A stretch of DNA of 37,706 bases from Anaerolineae bacterium (GTDB taxonomy: Bacteria; Chloroflexota; Anaerolineae; Aggregatilineales; Phototrophicaceae): assembly GCA_021296115.1 (NCBI GenBank), contig JAGWBC010000002.1, forward strand, positions 3,086 to 40,791, written 5' to 3'. The notes under the pieces are model-generated. The model saw only the letters and a list, made by a program, of their open reading frames with translations, did no database searches and was not told the DNA's origin. Positions 1 to 7,934 of this stretch are shown here, one piece after another. Each line of letters begins with the position of its first letter. Position 1 is the stretch's first letter. The position numbers and the translations under genes were made by a program.

Positions 1-2196
1 GGCATCGTGGACCTGCGCGGCGAATTCATCGACACGGCCTATTGGAGCCCGAGTGTGGTCACCGATGCGGCCGGCATGGCAACGATAGATCTGCGCCTGC
101 CGGATAATCTGACTACCTGGCGGCTGGATGCCCGCGCCTTGACCGAAGGGCGCGCCGGACGCCTGCTGGTCGGCGAGCAGACTTTCGATCTGCGCAGCAC
201 GCGTCCGCTGCTCATTCGCCCGCTGACGCCGCGCTTCTTCGTCGTGGGGGACAAGGCGCAGTTGGCGGCTATCATTAATAACAACACCGGCATGAATGTC
301 TCAGCCAGCGTTTCGCTTGAGACCAGCGCCGGTCTGAACCTGGCTGACGAGAGCTCGCTAGTCCAAGACCTGATGATTCCTGCCGGCGGCCGCAAGCGCC
401 TGACCTGGCTGGCGACGGTCGCGGATGTGGACACGGTCGCCCCTTCCTTTGTCGTGCGCAGCCAGGATGGCGCTTTCAGCGACGCCAGCATCTCACCGGT
501 CAGCGCAGACCGCGATGGCACGCTGCCGGTATACCGCTATGTAGCGCCGGCGGTGGTTGGCACGGCTGGAATGCTTGCGCAGGGTGGTGCGCGCGTGGAA
601 GCCCTGCGCTTGCCGCAGGACCGAACTGCGATCGACGGGCGGCTCAAGATTCGCTTGGATAAATCCTTGGCGGGCCTGACCGAAGAAAGCTTAACCTATC
701 TGGCAGCCGACACGCAGCATTTTCGCGAGTGTACCAGCACCATTGTCAGCCGATTCCTGCCCAACATCGTTGCCGTTCGCGCGCTTGATCAGATGGGCAT
801 TACGGATGCGGATTTGCGCGCCAGGCTGGATGGGCTGGTCACGGAAGGTTTGCAGGAACTCTACGCGCGGCAGTTAGCTGACGGCGGCTGGAGTTGGTGC
901 TCCTATCCCGAAGCGCAGGACTTGACGACAGCCTACGCGCTTTTGGGATTGGCCCAAGCCGCGGATGCCGGCTATCCGGTTGACGCCGCCGTCATCGGAC
1001 GCGCGCGGGCATATATTCGACAGGCCTTGATTAGGCCTTCACTGCGGCTGGAAAACTGGCGGCTGAATCGCCAGGCATTTATGTTGTACGCGCTGGCGCG
1101 ATCCGGCGCGGCTGATGTGGCGCGCAGCACGACGCTTTTCGAAAGCCGCGAGCGGCTGAACCTCGATGCCATCGCATTCCTGGCGCTGACGCTGCATAGC
1201 ATAAATCCGGAAGACGATTTTCGCCTGGAGGCCTTGACCCAGCTGATGCTTAACCGCGCCGTAACGCGGGCGACCGGAACCTTCTTTGAAGAGACTTATC
1301 AAGACCGCTGGAACTGGTCGTCGGATACCCGCTCGACAGCTCTGGTCTTAAATGCGCTCATCACGCTCCGACCTGAGAGCGAGCTGCTGCCCAATATCGT
1401 CAGACACCTGGCGAGCGCGCGCGTTGAACGAGGCGGCTGGGGCTCGCGCCAAGACGACGTCTGGTCAATCATCGCCTTGACGAACTGGATGCTGCACACT
1501 GGCGAATTCAAGGCCGATTATGCCTATAGCGTCTCCGTCAACGGTAGTGAAATCTTGCGCGACGCCGCCATGCCCGCTCATGAACAGCGAGCAGACGAGT
1601 TCAGCCTTGATTTCGCCGACTTGTTGATGTTGGAAACCAATACCATCGAATTCGAGCGCGGCGCTGGTGAAGGCGCCTTGTACTACACGGCTCATCTTCA
1701 CGCGAATCTTCCAGTGGACGAGATCCCGGCTGTCAATCGCGGTATTGATGTCACGCGCAGCTATACGCTTCTTGGGGATAACGCAGCGGGCTCAATTGAT
1801 CGCGCCGCCATTGGCGAAGCCGTGCAAGTTCGCTTGCGGCTGGTCGCGCCGCACAGCTTGCGCTACGTAGTAATAGAAGACTTCTTCCCCGCTGGCGCCG
1901 AAGCCATCAATCCCGAACTGGCGATTAGCCCGCAGTTGGGCACGCTGCCGGCTGGCGCGCGCATCGACCACGGCGACGCAGGTTGGGGATGGTGGTATTT
2001 CGATCATGTCGAGTTTCGCGATGAGAAGGCGGTCATCTACGCCAGCCATTTGCCGCCCGGCGTCTATGAGTATGTCTATAGCATCCGGCCCTCAGTCGCT
2101 GGCGAATATCAAGTGCTTCCGCCCGTCGCCAGGCAACTCTATTTCCCCGAGGTTTACGGGCGCGGAGAAGGCAGGTTGTTTACGATATCAGAGTAG
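1..2196 (+). CDS. Alpha-2-macroglobulin family protein, C-terminal part (5' truncated by window)
   Basis: The frame is open from base 1, so this is the 3' end of a larger gene; the GTG at 7 is internal. The first residues (DTAYWSPSVVTDAAGMA, then LPDNLTTWRLDARALTEG) match the A2M domain of bacterial alpha-2-macroglobulins. An alpha-toroid thioester-like domain follows, with GGWSW and GGWGSRQDDVWS repeats, and then the C-terminal receptor-binding-like region ending in a PPVARQLYFPEVYGRGEG stretch. Family members are large secreted or surface protease traps. At the thioester site (codons 730-741) the usual C-x-E-Q is C-T-S-T: the Cys is kept but the Glu and Gln are gone, so the internal thioester should not form. 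The gene ends 10 bp from a convergent gene. The family call is firm; a non-thioester trapping role is inferred. Confidence 0.9.
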   Translation, partial: GIVDLRGEFIDTAYWSPSVVTDAAGMATIDLRLPDNLTTWRLDARALTEGRAGRLLVGEQTFDLRSTRPLLIRPLTPRFFVVGDKAQLAAIINNNTGMNVSASVSLETSAGLNLADESSLVQDLMIPAGGRKRLTWLATVADVDTVAPSFVVRSQDGAFSDASISPVSADRDGTLPVYRYVAPAVVGTAGMLAQGGARVEALRLPQDRTAIDGRLKIRLDKSLAGLTEESLTYLAADTQHFRECTSTIVSRFLPNIVAVRALDQMGITDADLRARLDGLVTEGLQELYARQLADGGWSWCSYPEAQDLTTAYALLGLAQAADAGYPVDAAVIGRARAYIRQALIRPSLRLENWRLNRQAFMLYALARSGAADVARSTTLFESRERLNLDAIAFLALTLHSINPEDDFRLEALTQLMLNRAVTRATGTFFEETYQDRWNWSSDTRSTALVLNALITLRPESELLPNIVRHLASARVERGGWGSRQDDVWSIIALTNWMLHTGEFKADYAYSVSVNGSEILRDAAMPAHEQRADEFSLDFADLLMLETNTIEFERGAGEGALYYTAHLHANLPVDEIPAVNRGIDVTRSYTLLGDNAAGSIDRAAIGEAVQVRLRLVAPHSLRYVVIEDFFPAGAEAINPELAISPQLGTLPAGARIDHGDAGWGWWYFDHVEFRDEKAVIYASHLPPGVYEYVYSIRPSVAGEYQVLPPVARQLYFPEVYGRGEGRLFTISE

Positions 2197-2206
2197 GGGC
2201 GGTCCG

Positions 2207-3016
2207 CTATGACTCAACCATCTGGACCGCGCGCGAATGCTCATCTACAAAGACGCCACAGGGCCCGCCTTTGTCGCTGGCGAGAAAGTCCGCTTCTTCA
2301 CCAGCGAAGTTCAGTACCGGATGGTAGAACTCCGCCACTTTTTCCGCTTCGCCCACGATGTAATGGGCGATGAGCGCGCGGCGGAATCGCGTCGCGCTGG
2401 TATTGGGATAGCTGCCGTGAATCACTTGTCCGTTGAAAAAGACCACATCGCCGGCCTGCATGATGACCGGCGCCGCTTCGCTCCCTGGCGGAATCGGCAC
2501 GGTGGAAGCGCTGAAGCTCTGTGACGTATCCGCCTCCACAGTGCAAAGCCGGGGCAAGTCATGCGTACGCGGCACAATCCGCAGGCAGCCGTTTTCTTCG
2601 TCGCAGTCGTCGACCGCCATCCAGGCCGCCAGGCAAGTGCCCGGATGTACGCGCACCGGCGTCTGGTCCTGATGCAGCGCCTGCCCCCGAGCGGTCGGCG
2701 GCTTGAAATAGAACATAGTCTGCGCGGCATAGGGCTCGGCGCCGAGCAGCGCGGTGGTCCATTGCCGCAGGCGCTCATCCAGCAGCCAGTCCAGGGAGAA
2801 CTGGTCAAAGCGATGCGGGTGGATGATTCGCGGGAAGGCTTTCAGCGGATCATCGTCGCCCAGCAGCAACGGATCATCACCGGCGAAACCGTGGCCCGCC
2901 GCGTTCAGCGCCATATAGTGACCGCGAATGAAATCGATTTCATCCGCGGAAAAGAGCGACGGAATGACTACATAGCCGTCTTCATGGTATCGGTTAATCA
3001 AGGCATTATTTTCCAT
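2207..3016 (-). CDS. Phytanoyl-CoA dioxygenase (PhyH) family protein
   Basis: A 269-residue Fe(II)/2-oxoglutarate oxygenase of the PhyH family. The double-stranded beta-helix metal triad is visible: His115 and Asp117 in ALHQDQTP, and the distal His200 in QVIHGSYPN. Arg212/Arg213 just after it are candidates to bind 2-oxoglutarate. The N-terminal pattern (YHEDGYVVIPSLFSADEID) is typical of the family. AGGA lies 6 nt before the ATG. The gene is 13 bp downstream of a FemAB-type gene on the same strand, so the two are probably cotranscribed. The substrate cannot be read from sequence: family members hydroxylate lipids, amino acids or secondary metabolites. The operon context hints at an envelope or amino-acid substrate, but this is only inference. 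Confidence 0.88.
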   Translation of the reverse strand: MENNALINRYHEDGYVVIPSLFSADEIDFIRGHYMALNAAGHGFAGDDPLLLGDDDPLKAFPRIIHPHRFDQFSLDWLLDERLRQWTTALLGAEPYAAQTMFYFKPPTARGQALHQDQTPVRVHPGTCLAAWMAVDDCDEENGCLRIVPRTHDLPRLCTVEADTSQSFSASTVPIPPGSEAAPVIMQAGDVVFFNGQVIHGSYPNTSATRFRRALIAHYIVGEAEKVAEFYHPVLNFAGEEADFLASDKGGPCGVFVDEHSRAVQMVES

Positions 3017-3029
3017 TGTTTGTCCTGTT

Positions 3030-4088
3030 TCACATCAGCTTGAGCAAGCGGGGCGCCAACTGTTCGTAAGTGTAATACAAGAGCGGGCTGCTAGCGAAAT
3101 CCCAGGCGCCGATGTGCCGTGTCAACACGCCGCGGAATCCGCGCTTGAATTGATACACGCCCCACAGGCTGTCGCTCTCGTCAAAGCTGTCGGGCGCGCC
3201 CCACATATCGTAGGTCGCATAACCTTGCGCCTTGGCCCACTTCATCGCCTCCCACTGCAAAGCGTAATTGGGCATGCGTCCGCGTTCTTCGTTGGCTGAC
3301 GCGCCGTAGAAATACCAGCACTTGCTGCCGAAGTGGAAGAGAATGACCTGCGCGATGGCTTCGCCCTGGTATTCGGCGATCAGGGCATGGGCCAGCCCGG
3401 CCTCCATGAAAGCGCGCCAAGCCCGCTGATAGTACGCGAGGGGACGGATCAGAAAGCCGTCGCGCTGCCCGGTGACCTGATAAAGCTGATAGAGCAGGGG
3501 CAGGTCGTCGACGCTGGCTAAGCGAACCGTGACATCCTTCTTGGCGGCGACCCGTACTTTACGGCGCGTGTTGCCGCTCATCGCCGCCAGAATTTCGTCC
3601 TGGGATCGCCGCAAGTCGATGCATAAGGTATTGCGGAATTGCACTTGCGAGCCGGAAAAACGCCAGCCACGCTTTCTCAGCAACGCCAAAACCTGTTGCC
3701 CTTTGATGTCGGCATGGTCGTCCTCGCCCCCCGGCAGGCCGGTGGCGGCGACGACATCCGGATCGATTTTCAGCCAGACGACGCCGAAGCGCGCGGCGCG
3801 CTGTTCCAGCTCGTCAAGTACTGCGTCGGCCAGGTCCAGGTCGGCATAGTCAAGCGCCGGGCCCTTGCTGACGACCATGACTTTCAGCGGGCCCAGCTTC
3901 CTGGTCGCCAAGCTGGCCTGCGCCACGACTCGCCCATCGCGTTCGAGAGCCAGGCGCTGCGGCTGCCAGCCGCCCGTGACGCGCTTGAACTCGCCCCATT
4001 CCCAAGTCTGCAAGATATGCGCGCCGGGCAGACTGCGCAGGTTTTCGTTCCAGCGATCGCGCTCCCTGATTTCCTTGACCTTAAGAAT
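3030..4088 (-). CDS. FemAB/FemX-type peptidoglycan aminoacyltransferase (second of pair), non-standard start
   Basis: A Fem-family transferase of the GNAT-like fold. These enzymes use aminoacyl-tRNA to add residues to the side chain of the third stem-peptide amino acid of lipid II. Family signatures include LQTWEWGEFK near the N-terminus, YQLYQVTGQRDGF, YQGEAIAQVILFHFG, YFYGAS, NYALQWEAMKWAKAQGY, YDMWGAP and GVYQFKRGFRG. A conventional start would be TTG at 4013, giving 327 residues and cutting off the conserved lead-in. The frame stays open upstream, encoding ERDRWNENLRSLPGAHILQT as in relatives. There is no ATG, GTG or TTG before the preceding stop, but AGGAAG (4095-4100) sits 6 nt before an in-frame ATT at 4086-4088. 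That start gives 352 residues, matching the 353-residue sister gene. Family certain; start tentative. Confidence 0.85.
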   Translation of the reverse strand: MLKVKEIRERDRWNENLRSLPGAHILQTWEWGEFKRVTGGWQPQRLALERDGRVVAQASLATRKLGPLKVMVVSKGPALDYADLDLADAVLDELEQRAARFGVVWLKIDPDVVAATGLPGGEDDHADIKGQQVLALLRKRGWRFSGSQVQFRNTLCIDLRRSQDEILAAMSGNTRRKVRVAAKKDVTVRLASVDDLPLLYQLYQVTGQRDGFLIRPLAYYQRAWRAFMEAGLAHALIAEYQGEAIAQVILFHFGSKCWYFYGASANEERGRMPNYALQWEAMKWAKAQGYATYDMWGAPDSFDESDSLWGVYQFKRGFRGVLTRHIGAWDFASSPLLYYTYEQLAPRLLKLM

Positions 4089-4108
4089 GATGGGCTTCCT
4101 TTTCGTAT

Positions 4109-5170
4109 TTAACGCCGAAACTTCAGGGCCGCCCTATACGCCGCGTATACCAGCGGATTCCAGGCCAGATCCCAGGTCCCCAACGTCCGCGTCACCTGGC
4201 CGCCCCAGCCGCGCTTGAAGCCGTATACGCCCCAAAGTCCGTCTTTGCGGCTCTTGAATTGCGCTTCCAGTGTCGCAACGTCAAAGTCCGGCACGCCCCA
4301 CAGATCGTAGTAGCGGCAGCCGCGCTGCTGGGCCCATTCTATCGCCGCCCACTGTATGCCATAGGTCGCGTACAAGTTGCCTTGCGCTCTTGAGGACGCC
4401 CCATAGAGATACCAGGCGGTGTCGCCGAGCGCGAAAACCATGATGGCGGCCAGCAAGTCATCATCGTGCTCGGCCAGCAGCAGCGTGCCGTACCGCGGCA
4501 TAAACAAGTCGTAGACCGCCTCATAATAGTCGGGGCTGTGTACGCCGAATGCATTACGCTCGCCGGTCTGCAGCATCAAGCTGCTGCACTGCTGCAAATC
4601 GCGGCGCTCGCCTTCCCGATACACGATAGGGCCCGCGCGGCTCTTGCGGATCTTGCGGCGCGTGCCCTGGTTCATCCGCCGCATTATGGCGCTGTCATCG
4701 CCGCTGATATCGATGACTATTGTGGTCGGCGGTTGAATCGTCTGCGGACTGGGCCGGAACCCGGCCTGAGACAGGTCCGATGCAGACAATGCCGTGTTAT
4801 GGCCCGGCTCAAGCTTTAGGAAGGCGGCGCCGGTTTCGCGGCGGATCGCCTGCCAAAGCCGCGGATAAAGCGATGAGTCGCTCGCGTAGGCGCCCATAGG
4901 CACGTAGGCCAACTGGCCAGCGCCGGCTGGCAAACGCTGCAGCAGCGCCAGCGCGCCGGCCTGAATGCCATGCTCGTCCGAGAGGGCGATGATGCGCGCA
5001 TCCCAGCCAAATTGCGATTTCAGCTCGCCCCATCGCGACAGTTGCAGGAGATGGCCATAGGGCTGCGCGCGCACGTAATCGTCCCAGGCGGTCGCGGCTG
5101 GCTGGCCAATGGCTAGTTGCTGAGATTGTGAAACAGTCATGAGTTCATTTTGGGGCAGCTTGATTTCCAT
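4109..5170 (-). CDS. FemAB/FemX-type peptidoglycan aminoacyltransferase (first of pair)
   Basis: 353 residues, paralogous to the next gene downstream. Shared landmarks are LLQLSRWGELKSQFGW (N-terminal Fem motif), MRRMNQGTRRKIRKS, LMLQTGERNAFGVH, AWYLYGASS, YGIQWAAIEWAQQRGC, YYDLWGVPDF, DGLWGVYGFKRGWGG and a C-terminal GTWDLAWNPLVY. It probably adds an amino acid to the peptidoglycan interpeptide bridge at the inner face of the membrane, with the paralogue adding a further residue. ATG 5170 has little Shine-Dalgarno complementarity; an internal ATG at 5140 is an alternative. It lies upstream of femX2 and phyH in an apparent minus-strand operon and is divergent from nuoA across 290 bp. Confidence 0.88.
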   Translation of the reverse strand: MEIKLPQNELMTVSQSQQLAIGQPAATAWDDYVRAQPYGHLLQLSRWGELKSQFGWDARIIALSDEHGIQAGALALLQRLPAGAGQLAYVPMGAYASDSSLYPRLWQAIRRETGAAFLKLEPGHNTALSASDLSQAGFRPSPQTIQPPTTIVIDISGDDSAIMRRMNQGTRRKIRKSRAGPIVYREGERRDLQQCSSLMLQTGERNAFGVHSPDYYEAVYDLFMPRYGTLLLAEHDDDLLAAIMVFALGDTAWYLYGASSRAQGNLYATYGIQWAAIEWAQQRGCRYYDLWGVPDFDVATLEAQFKSRKDGLWGVYGFKRGWGGQVTRTLGTWDLAWNPLVYAAYRAALKFRR

Positions 5171-5280
5171 TCATAGTGCAAATTCAGCCTCGCCGACGAT
5201 AAGATTTCCGGCGCGGCAAGAGGCGGTGATTTCAGCCCCAGGATCTTGTTTTTGGGTGAAAAGCCGAATACAAAAGTCCG

Positions 5281-5309
5281 TTGCATTAGCGAAACCCTAC
5301 TGCTATACT
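5281..5309 (+). promoter_or_regulatory. Candidate sigma70-type promoter P1 of the nuo operon
   Basis: TTGCAT (5281-5286), 17 bp, then an extended -10 TGC-TATACT (5301-5309). An 8-bp inverted repeat, TGCATTAG (5282-5289) and CTAATGCA (5308-5315), overlaps both elements and could be an operator. The -35 is weak (3 of 6 matches); the extended -10 is good. Confidence 0.5.
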
Positions 5310-5341
5310 AATGCAGTTTGTGATAAAAGGCGCAATCCACA

Positions 5342-5370
5342 TTGAAGCGACGCCGATTGTGTACGATAAT
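5342..5370 (+). promoter_or_regulatory. Candidate sigma70-type promoter P2 of the nuo operon
   Basis: TTGAAG (5342-5347), 17 bp, GATAAT (5365-5370). It lies about 90 bp before nuoA and downstream of P1, giving a tandem arrangement for the long nuo-Fo transcript. The rest of the 5171-5460 gap shows no ORF of note, and I saw no convincing minus-strand promoter for the femAB genes. Confidence 0.5.
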
Positions 5371-5460
5371 CCGGCTTGAATCATGGGCTTTACACGGCGC
5401 TTTGAGTGGTCAGCCCGTAAAGAAAAATCGTAGCCTGGCGTAACTTAGGATGCACCACTG

Positions 5461-5823
5461 ATGAACGTTTTGAACGAATGGGCATTTGTCGGCTTGTTTG
5501 CCGTGATGGCGCCGGTGTTCCCGGCCCTGCCTATCGTCATTGCCTGGATCTTCCGTCCGCGCAAACCGAACGTGCTCAAGAGTTCTACTTATGAATGCGG
5601 CGTTGAGACTATCGGCGACACCTGGGTGCAATTCCGCGTACAGTACTACATTTATGGTCTGATTTTCTTGGTTTTCGATGTCGAAATGGTGTTCTTATTC
5701 CCATGGGCGGTGGCCTATAACGAGATGAGCCTTTTTGGATTCATCGCCGGTTTTCTCTTTATTTTCTTGCTGACGGACGCGCTTTTCTACGCTTGGAAAA
5801 AGAACGCGCTGGACTGGAAATAG
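5461..5823 (+). CDS. nuoA: NADH-quinone oxidoreductase subunit A
   Basis: 120 residues, normal for NuoA. Three membrane helices are evident (about 8-30, 64-84 and 90-112). The hallmark YECGVE motif contains the conserved cysteine of the loop that contributes to the quinone-site region, and FRVQYYIYGLIFLVFDVEMVF is the classic TM2 signature. It is a membrane subunit of complex I at the junction between arms. AGGA sits 10 nt before the ATG. It is first in a cluster that jumps directly to nuoH: the nuoB, C and D genes that normally follow are absent. Confidence 0.96.
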   Translation: MNVLNEWAFVGLFAVMAPVFPALPIVIAWIFRPRKPNVLKSSTYECGVETIGDTWVQFRVQYYIYGLIFLVFDVEMVFLFPWAVAYNEMSLFGFIAGFLFIFLLTDALFYAWKKNALDWK

Positions 5824-5852
5824 GCGCCAGCTGACGCGAGCGGGAGACGACA

Positions 5853-7070
5853 ATGGACGAGCTGTGTACAGGTTTGTGCCGCCTCATGGTGGATTCCGGC
5901 GCGGATGCCGGGCTGGCGCAGTTTTTGTCATTGCTGGTCGGCGTGCTGCTTGTCAGCGGCGTGCCGCTGCTCACCGTCATTCTCCTGATTTGGATTGAGC
6001 GCAAGGTGGCCGCGCGTATTCAAGACCGCATCGGCCCGAATCGCGTTGGCCCCATCGGCTTGATGCAGACCTTCGCCGATCTTCTCAAACTGCTGGGCAA
6101 GGAAGACATTACGCCGACCAATGCCGACCGCTGGCTGTATAACGCCGCGCCGCTGGTGTCATTCGCCTCGGTCGTTCTCATTTGGGCGGTAGTGCCCTTC
6201 ACGCCCTTCCACTACGGCGTCGATCTCGAAATCGGCGCGTTATTCTTTGTGGCCATCGCCTCCTTCGGCACGCTGGCCATCATGGTCGCCGGCTGGGCCA
6301 GCAACAACAAATACGCGCTGCTGGGCGCTTTTCGCGTGGTGTCCCTGCTGGTAAGTTACGAGGTGCCCTTGGTCTTCGCCTTGCTTGTGCCGGTTTTGCT
6401 AGCCGGCAGCATGAGCATGCTCGACATTGTTAACGCGCAGACGGGCATGTGGTTCGTTGTCTTGTCGCCGCTAGCGTTTGTCATCTTCTACGTGTCCTCG
6501 CAAGCCGAGACCGGGCGCGCGCCGTTCGACTTGATCGAGGCGGAGTCCGAACTGGTGGCCGGCTTCAATATCGAATACTCGGGTATGAAATTCGGCATGT
6601 TCTTCGCAGCCGAATTCTTGCACGTTTTTACAAACGGCATCTTGATGGCGCTGCTATTCTTCGGCGGCTGGTTGGGTCCGCTGTACTACGAATCGCCGCT
6701 GATTGCTTTCGCCTGGCTGGGCTTGAAGGGCGGCATCATCTACTTGACGACGCTATGGCTGCGCAATACTGTGCCGCGCTTGCGCATCGACCAGATCATG
6801 GCTTTCAACTGGAAGTTTCTGGTGCCGCTTTCCATCGCCAACTTGATCTTTGTATCGGCCGCGCTGAAAGTGATGCAGGAGCTTGGCTGGGCGCCCCGCG
6901 AGATGATTGGCGCCAGTTTTGTTGATTTGCTGCCGACCACGCTGATCCTGCTGCTCATCAACGGCGCGATGATCATCTACCTCTTGGGCATTTTGCGCAA
7001 GAAGGGCCGAGAGGCGCGCCGAGAATCGCCGTCGACGCGCGCAACGCTGGCCCAAGCGGCGGCGGACTAG
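5853..7070 (+). CDS. nuoH: NADH-quinone oxidoreductase subunit H
   Basis: 405 residues with about eight to nine helices, slightly longer than most NuoH. Signatures are IWIERKVAARIQDRIGPNRVGP near the N-terminus, FADLLKLLGKEDITP, SQAETGRAPFDLIEAESELV (the acidic loop lining the quinone-to-proton coupling path), and LWLRNTVPRLRIDQIMAFNWKFLVPLS near the C-terminus. NuoH forms the quinone-binding chamber with NuoB and NuoD, neither of which is encoded here. The C-terminal tail is charged and rich in Arg and Ala. GGGAG precedes the start by 8 nt. The gene follows nuoA by 29 bp and is followed at 11 bp by nuoJ. Confidence 0.96.
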   Translation: MDELCTGLCRLMVDSGADAGLAQFLSLLVGVLLVSGVPLLTVILLIWIERKVAARIQDRIGPNRVGPIGLMQTFADLLKLLGKEDITPTNADRWLYNAAPLVSFASVVLIWAVVPFTPFHYGVDLEIGALFFVAIASFGTLAIMVAGWASNNKYALLGAFRVVSLLVSYEVPLVFALLVPVLLAGSMSMLDIVNAQTGMWFVVLSPLAFVIFYVSSQAETGRAPFDLIEAESELVAGFNIEYSGMKFGMFFAAEFLHVFTNGILMALLFFGGWLGPLYYESPLIAFAWLGLKGGIIYLTTLWLRNTVPRLRIDQIMAFNWKFLVPLSIANLIFVSAALKVMQELGWAPREMIGASFVDLLPTTLILLLINGAMIIYLLGILRKKGREARRESPSTRATLAQAAAD

Positions 7071-7081
7071 GGGGCGGCGAG

Positions 7082-7594
7082 ATGGAACTCAACGCAGTCA
7101 CAATCGGGTTCGTCGTGTTTACCATATTCACGCTTGGCGGCGGTTTTGGCGTCGTGACCACGCGCAACCTCTTCCAAGGCACGATTTGGCTGATGCTCAG
7201 TCTCTTCGGCGTAGCGGGTTATTTCGTCCTGCTGAGCGCGCCTTTCCTGGCGGCTGTGCAGGTGCTGGTTTACATCGGCGCCATCGCTATCCTGATCACC
7301 TTCGCGGTCATGCTGACGCGCAGCGTGACGCGCATCAAAGCGCGCTATGTACGCCTCGTACCCAGTTTCATCGGGTCGCTGGCGCTTTTTCTGGTTTTAC
7401 TGCTCGGCATCACCATACCGATATTCGGCGGTCAATTGCCGGAATCGGCGCCGGAGTACGTCGCCACCACGCGCGAGCTCGGCGCGGCGCTGGTGGACGA
7501 GAACGGCTATGTCGTGCCTTTCATGCTGGCATCGGTATTGTTGACGGCAGCCATGATCGGCGCGATTTTCATCGCCCGCGACGAGACGACGTAG
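7082..7594 (+). CDS. nuoJ: NADH-quinone oxidoreductase subunit J
   Basis: 170 residues with five predicted membrane helices. TTRNLFQGTIWLMLSLFGVAGYFVLL and FLAAVQVLVYIGAIAILITFAVML (the latter bearing the pi-bulge helix TM3 region) are diagnostic of NuoJ/ND6. The subunit belongs to the central hydrophilic axis of the complex I membrane arm. It follows nuoH by 11 bp and is separated from nuoK by 14 bp. NuoI, which normally lies between H and J and carries two Fe-S clusters, is missing from this position. Confidence 0.95.
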   Translation: MELNAVTIGFVVFTIFTLGGGFGVVTTRNLFQGTIWLMLSLFGVAGYFVLLSAPFLAAVQVLVYIGAIAILITFAVMLTRSVTRIKARYVRLVPSFIGSLALFLVLLLGITIPIFGGQLPESAPEYVATTRELGAALVDENGYVVPFMLASVLLTAAMIGAIFIARDETT

Positions 7595-7608
7595 GGAGGA
7601 GTGACAAA

Positions 7609-7926
7609 ATGGCGCCTCTCTGGATGTATCTGGCGGTCGCTGCGGCCTTGTTTTCACTGGGTGTCTTTGGCGTGCTGGCGCGGCGCAACGCTGTCGCGAT
7701 TTTGATGAGTGTTGAGCTGATGCTGAATGCGGTCAATATCAACCTAGTGGCGTTCTGGCGCTACAGCGAAACGGGAACCGACCTGCTGCTTAACGGCTAC
7801 GCCTTCACCGCCTTTGTGCTGATAGTGGCGGCGGCGGAGGCTGCCGTCGGCTTGGCGATCATCATCACGGTTTATCGCAACCGGCGTTCGGTAATACCGG
7901 AACAAGCCGTCGCGCTGAAAGGGTAA
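7609..7926 (+). CDS. nuoK: NADH-quinone oxidoreductase subunit K
   Basis: 105 residues with three helices, normal for NuoK. The two buried glutamates of the proton path are present, in SVELMLNAVNINLVAF (TM2) and VAAAEAAVGLAI (TM3). The frame is open much further upstream, but that stretch overlaps nuoJ; the real start is ATG 7609, preceded by a strong GGGAGGA at 7594-7600. NuoK pairs with NuoJ in the membrane arm. The nuoL gene begins 8 bp later. Confidence 0.95.
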   Translation: MAPLWMYLAVAAALFSLGVFGVLARRNAVAILMSVELMLNAVNINLVAFWRYSETGTDLLLNGYAFTAFVLIVAAAEAAVGLAIIITVYRNRRSVIPEQAVALKG

Positions 7927-7934
7927 GGGCCCTG

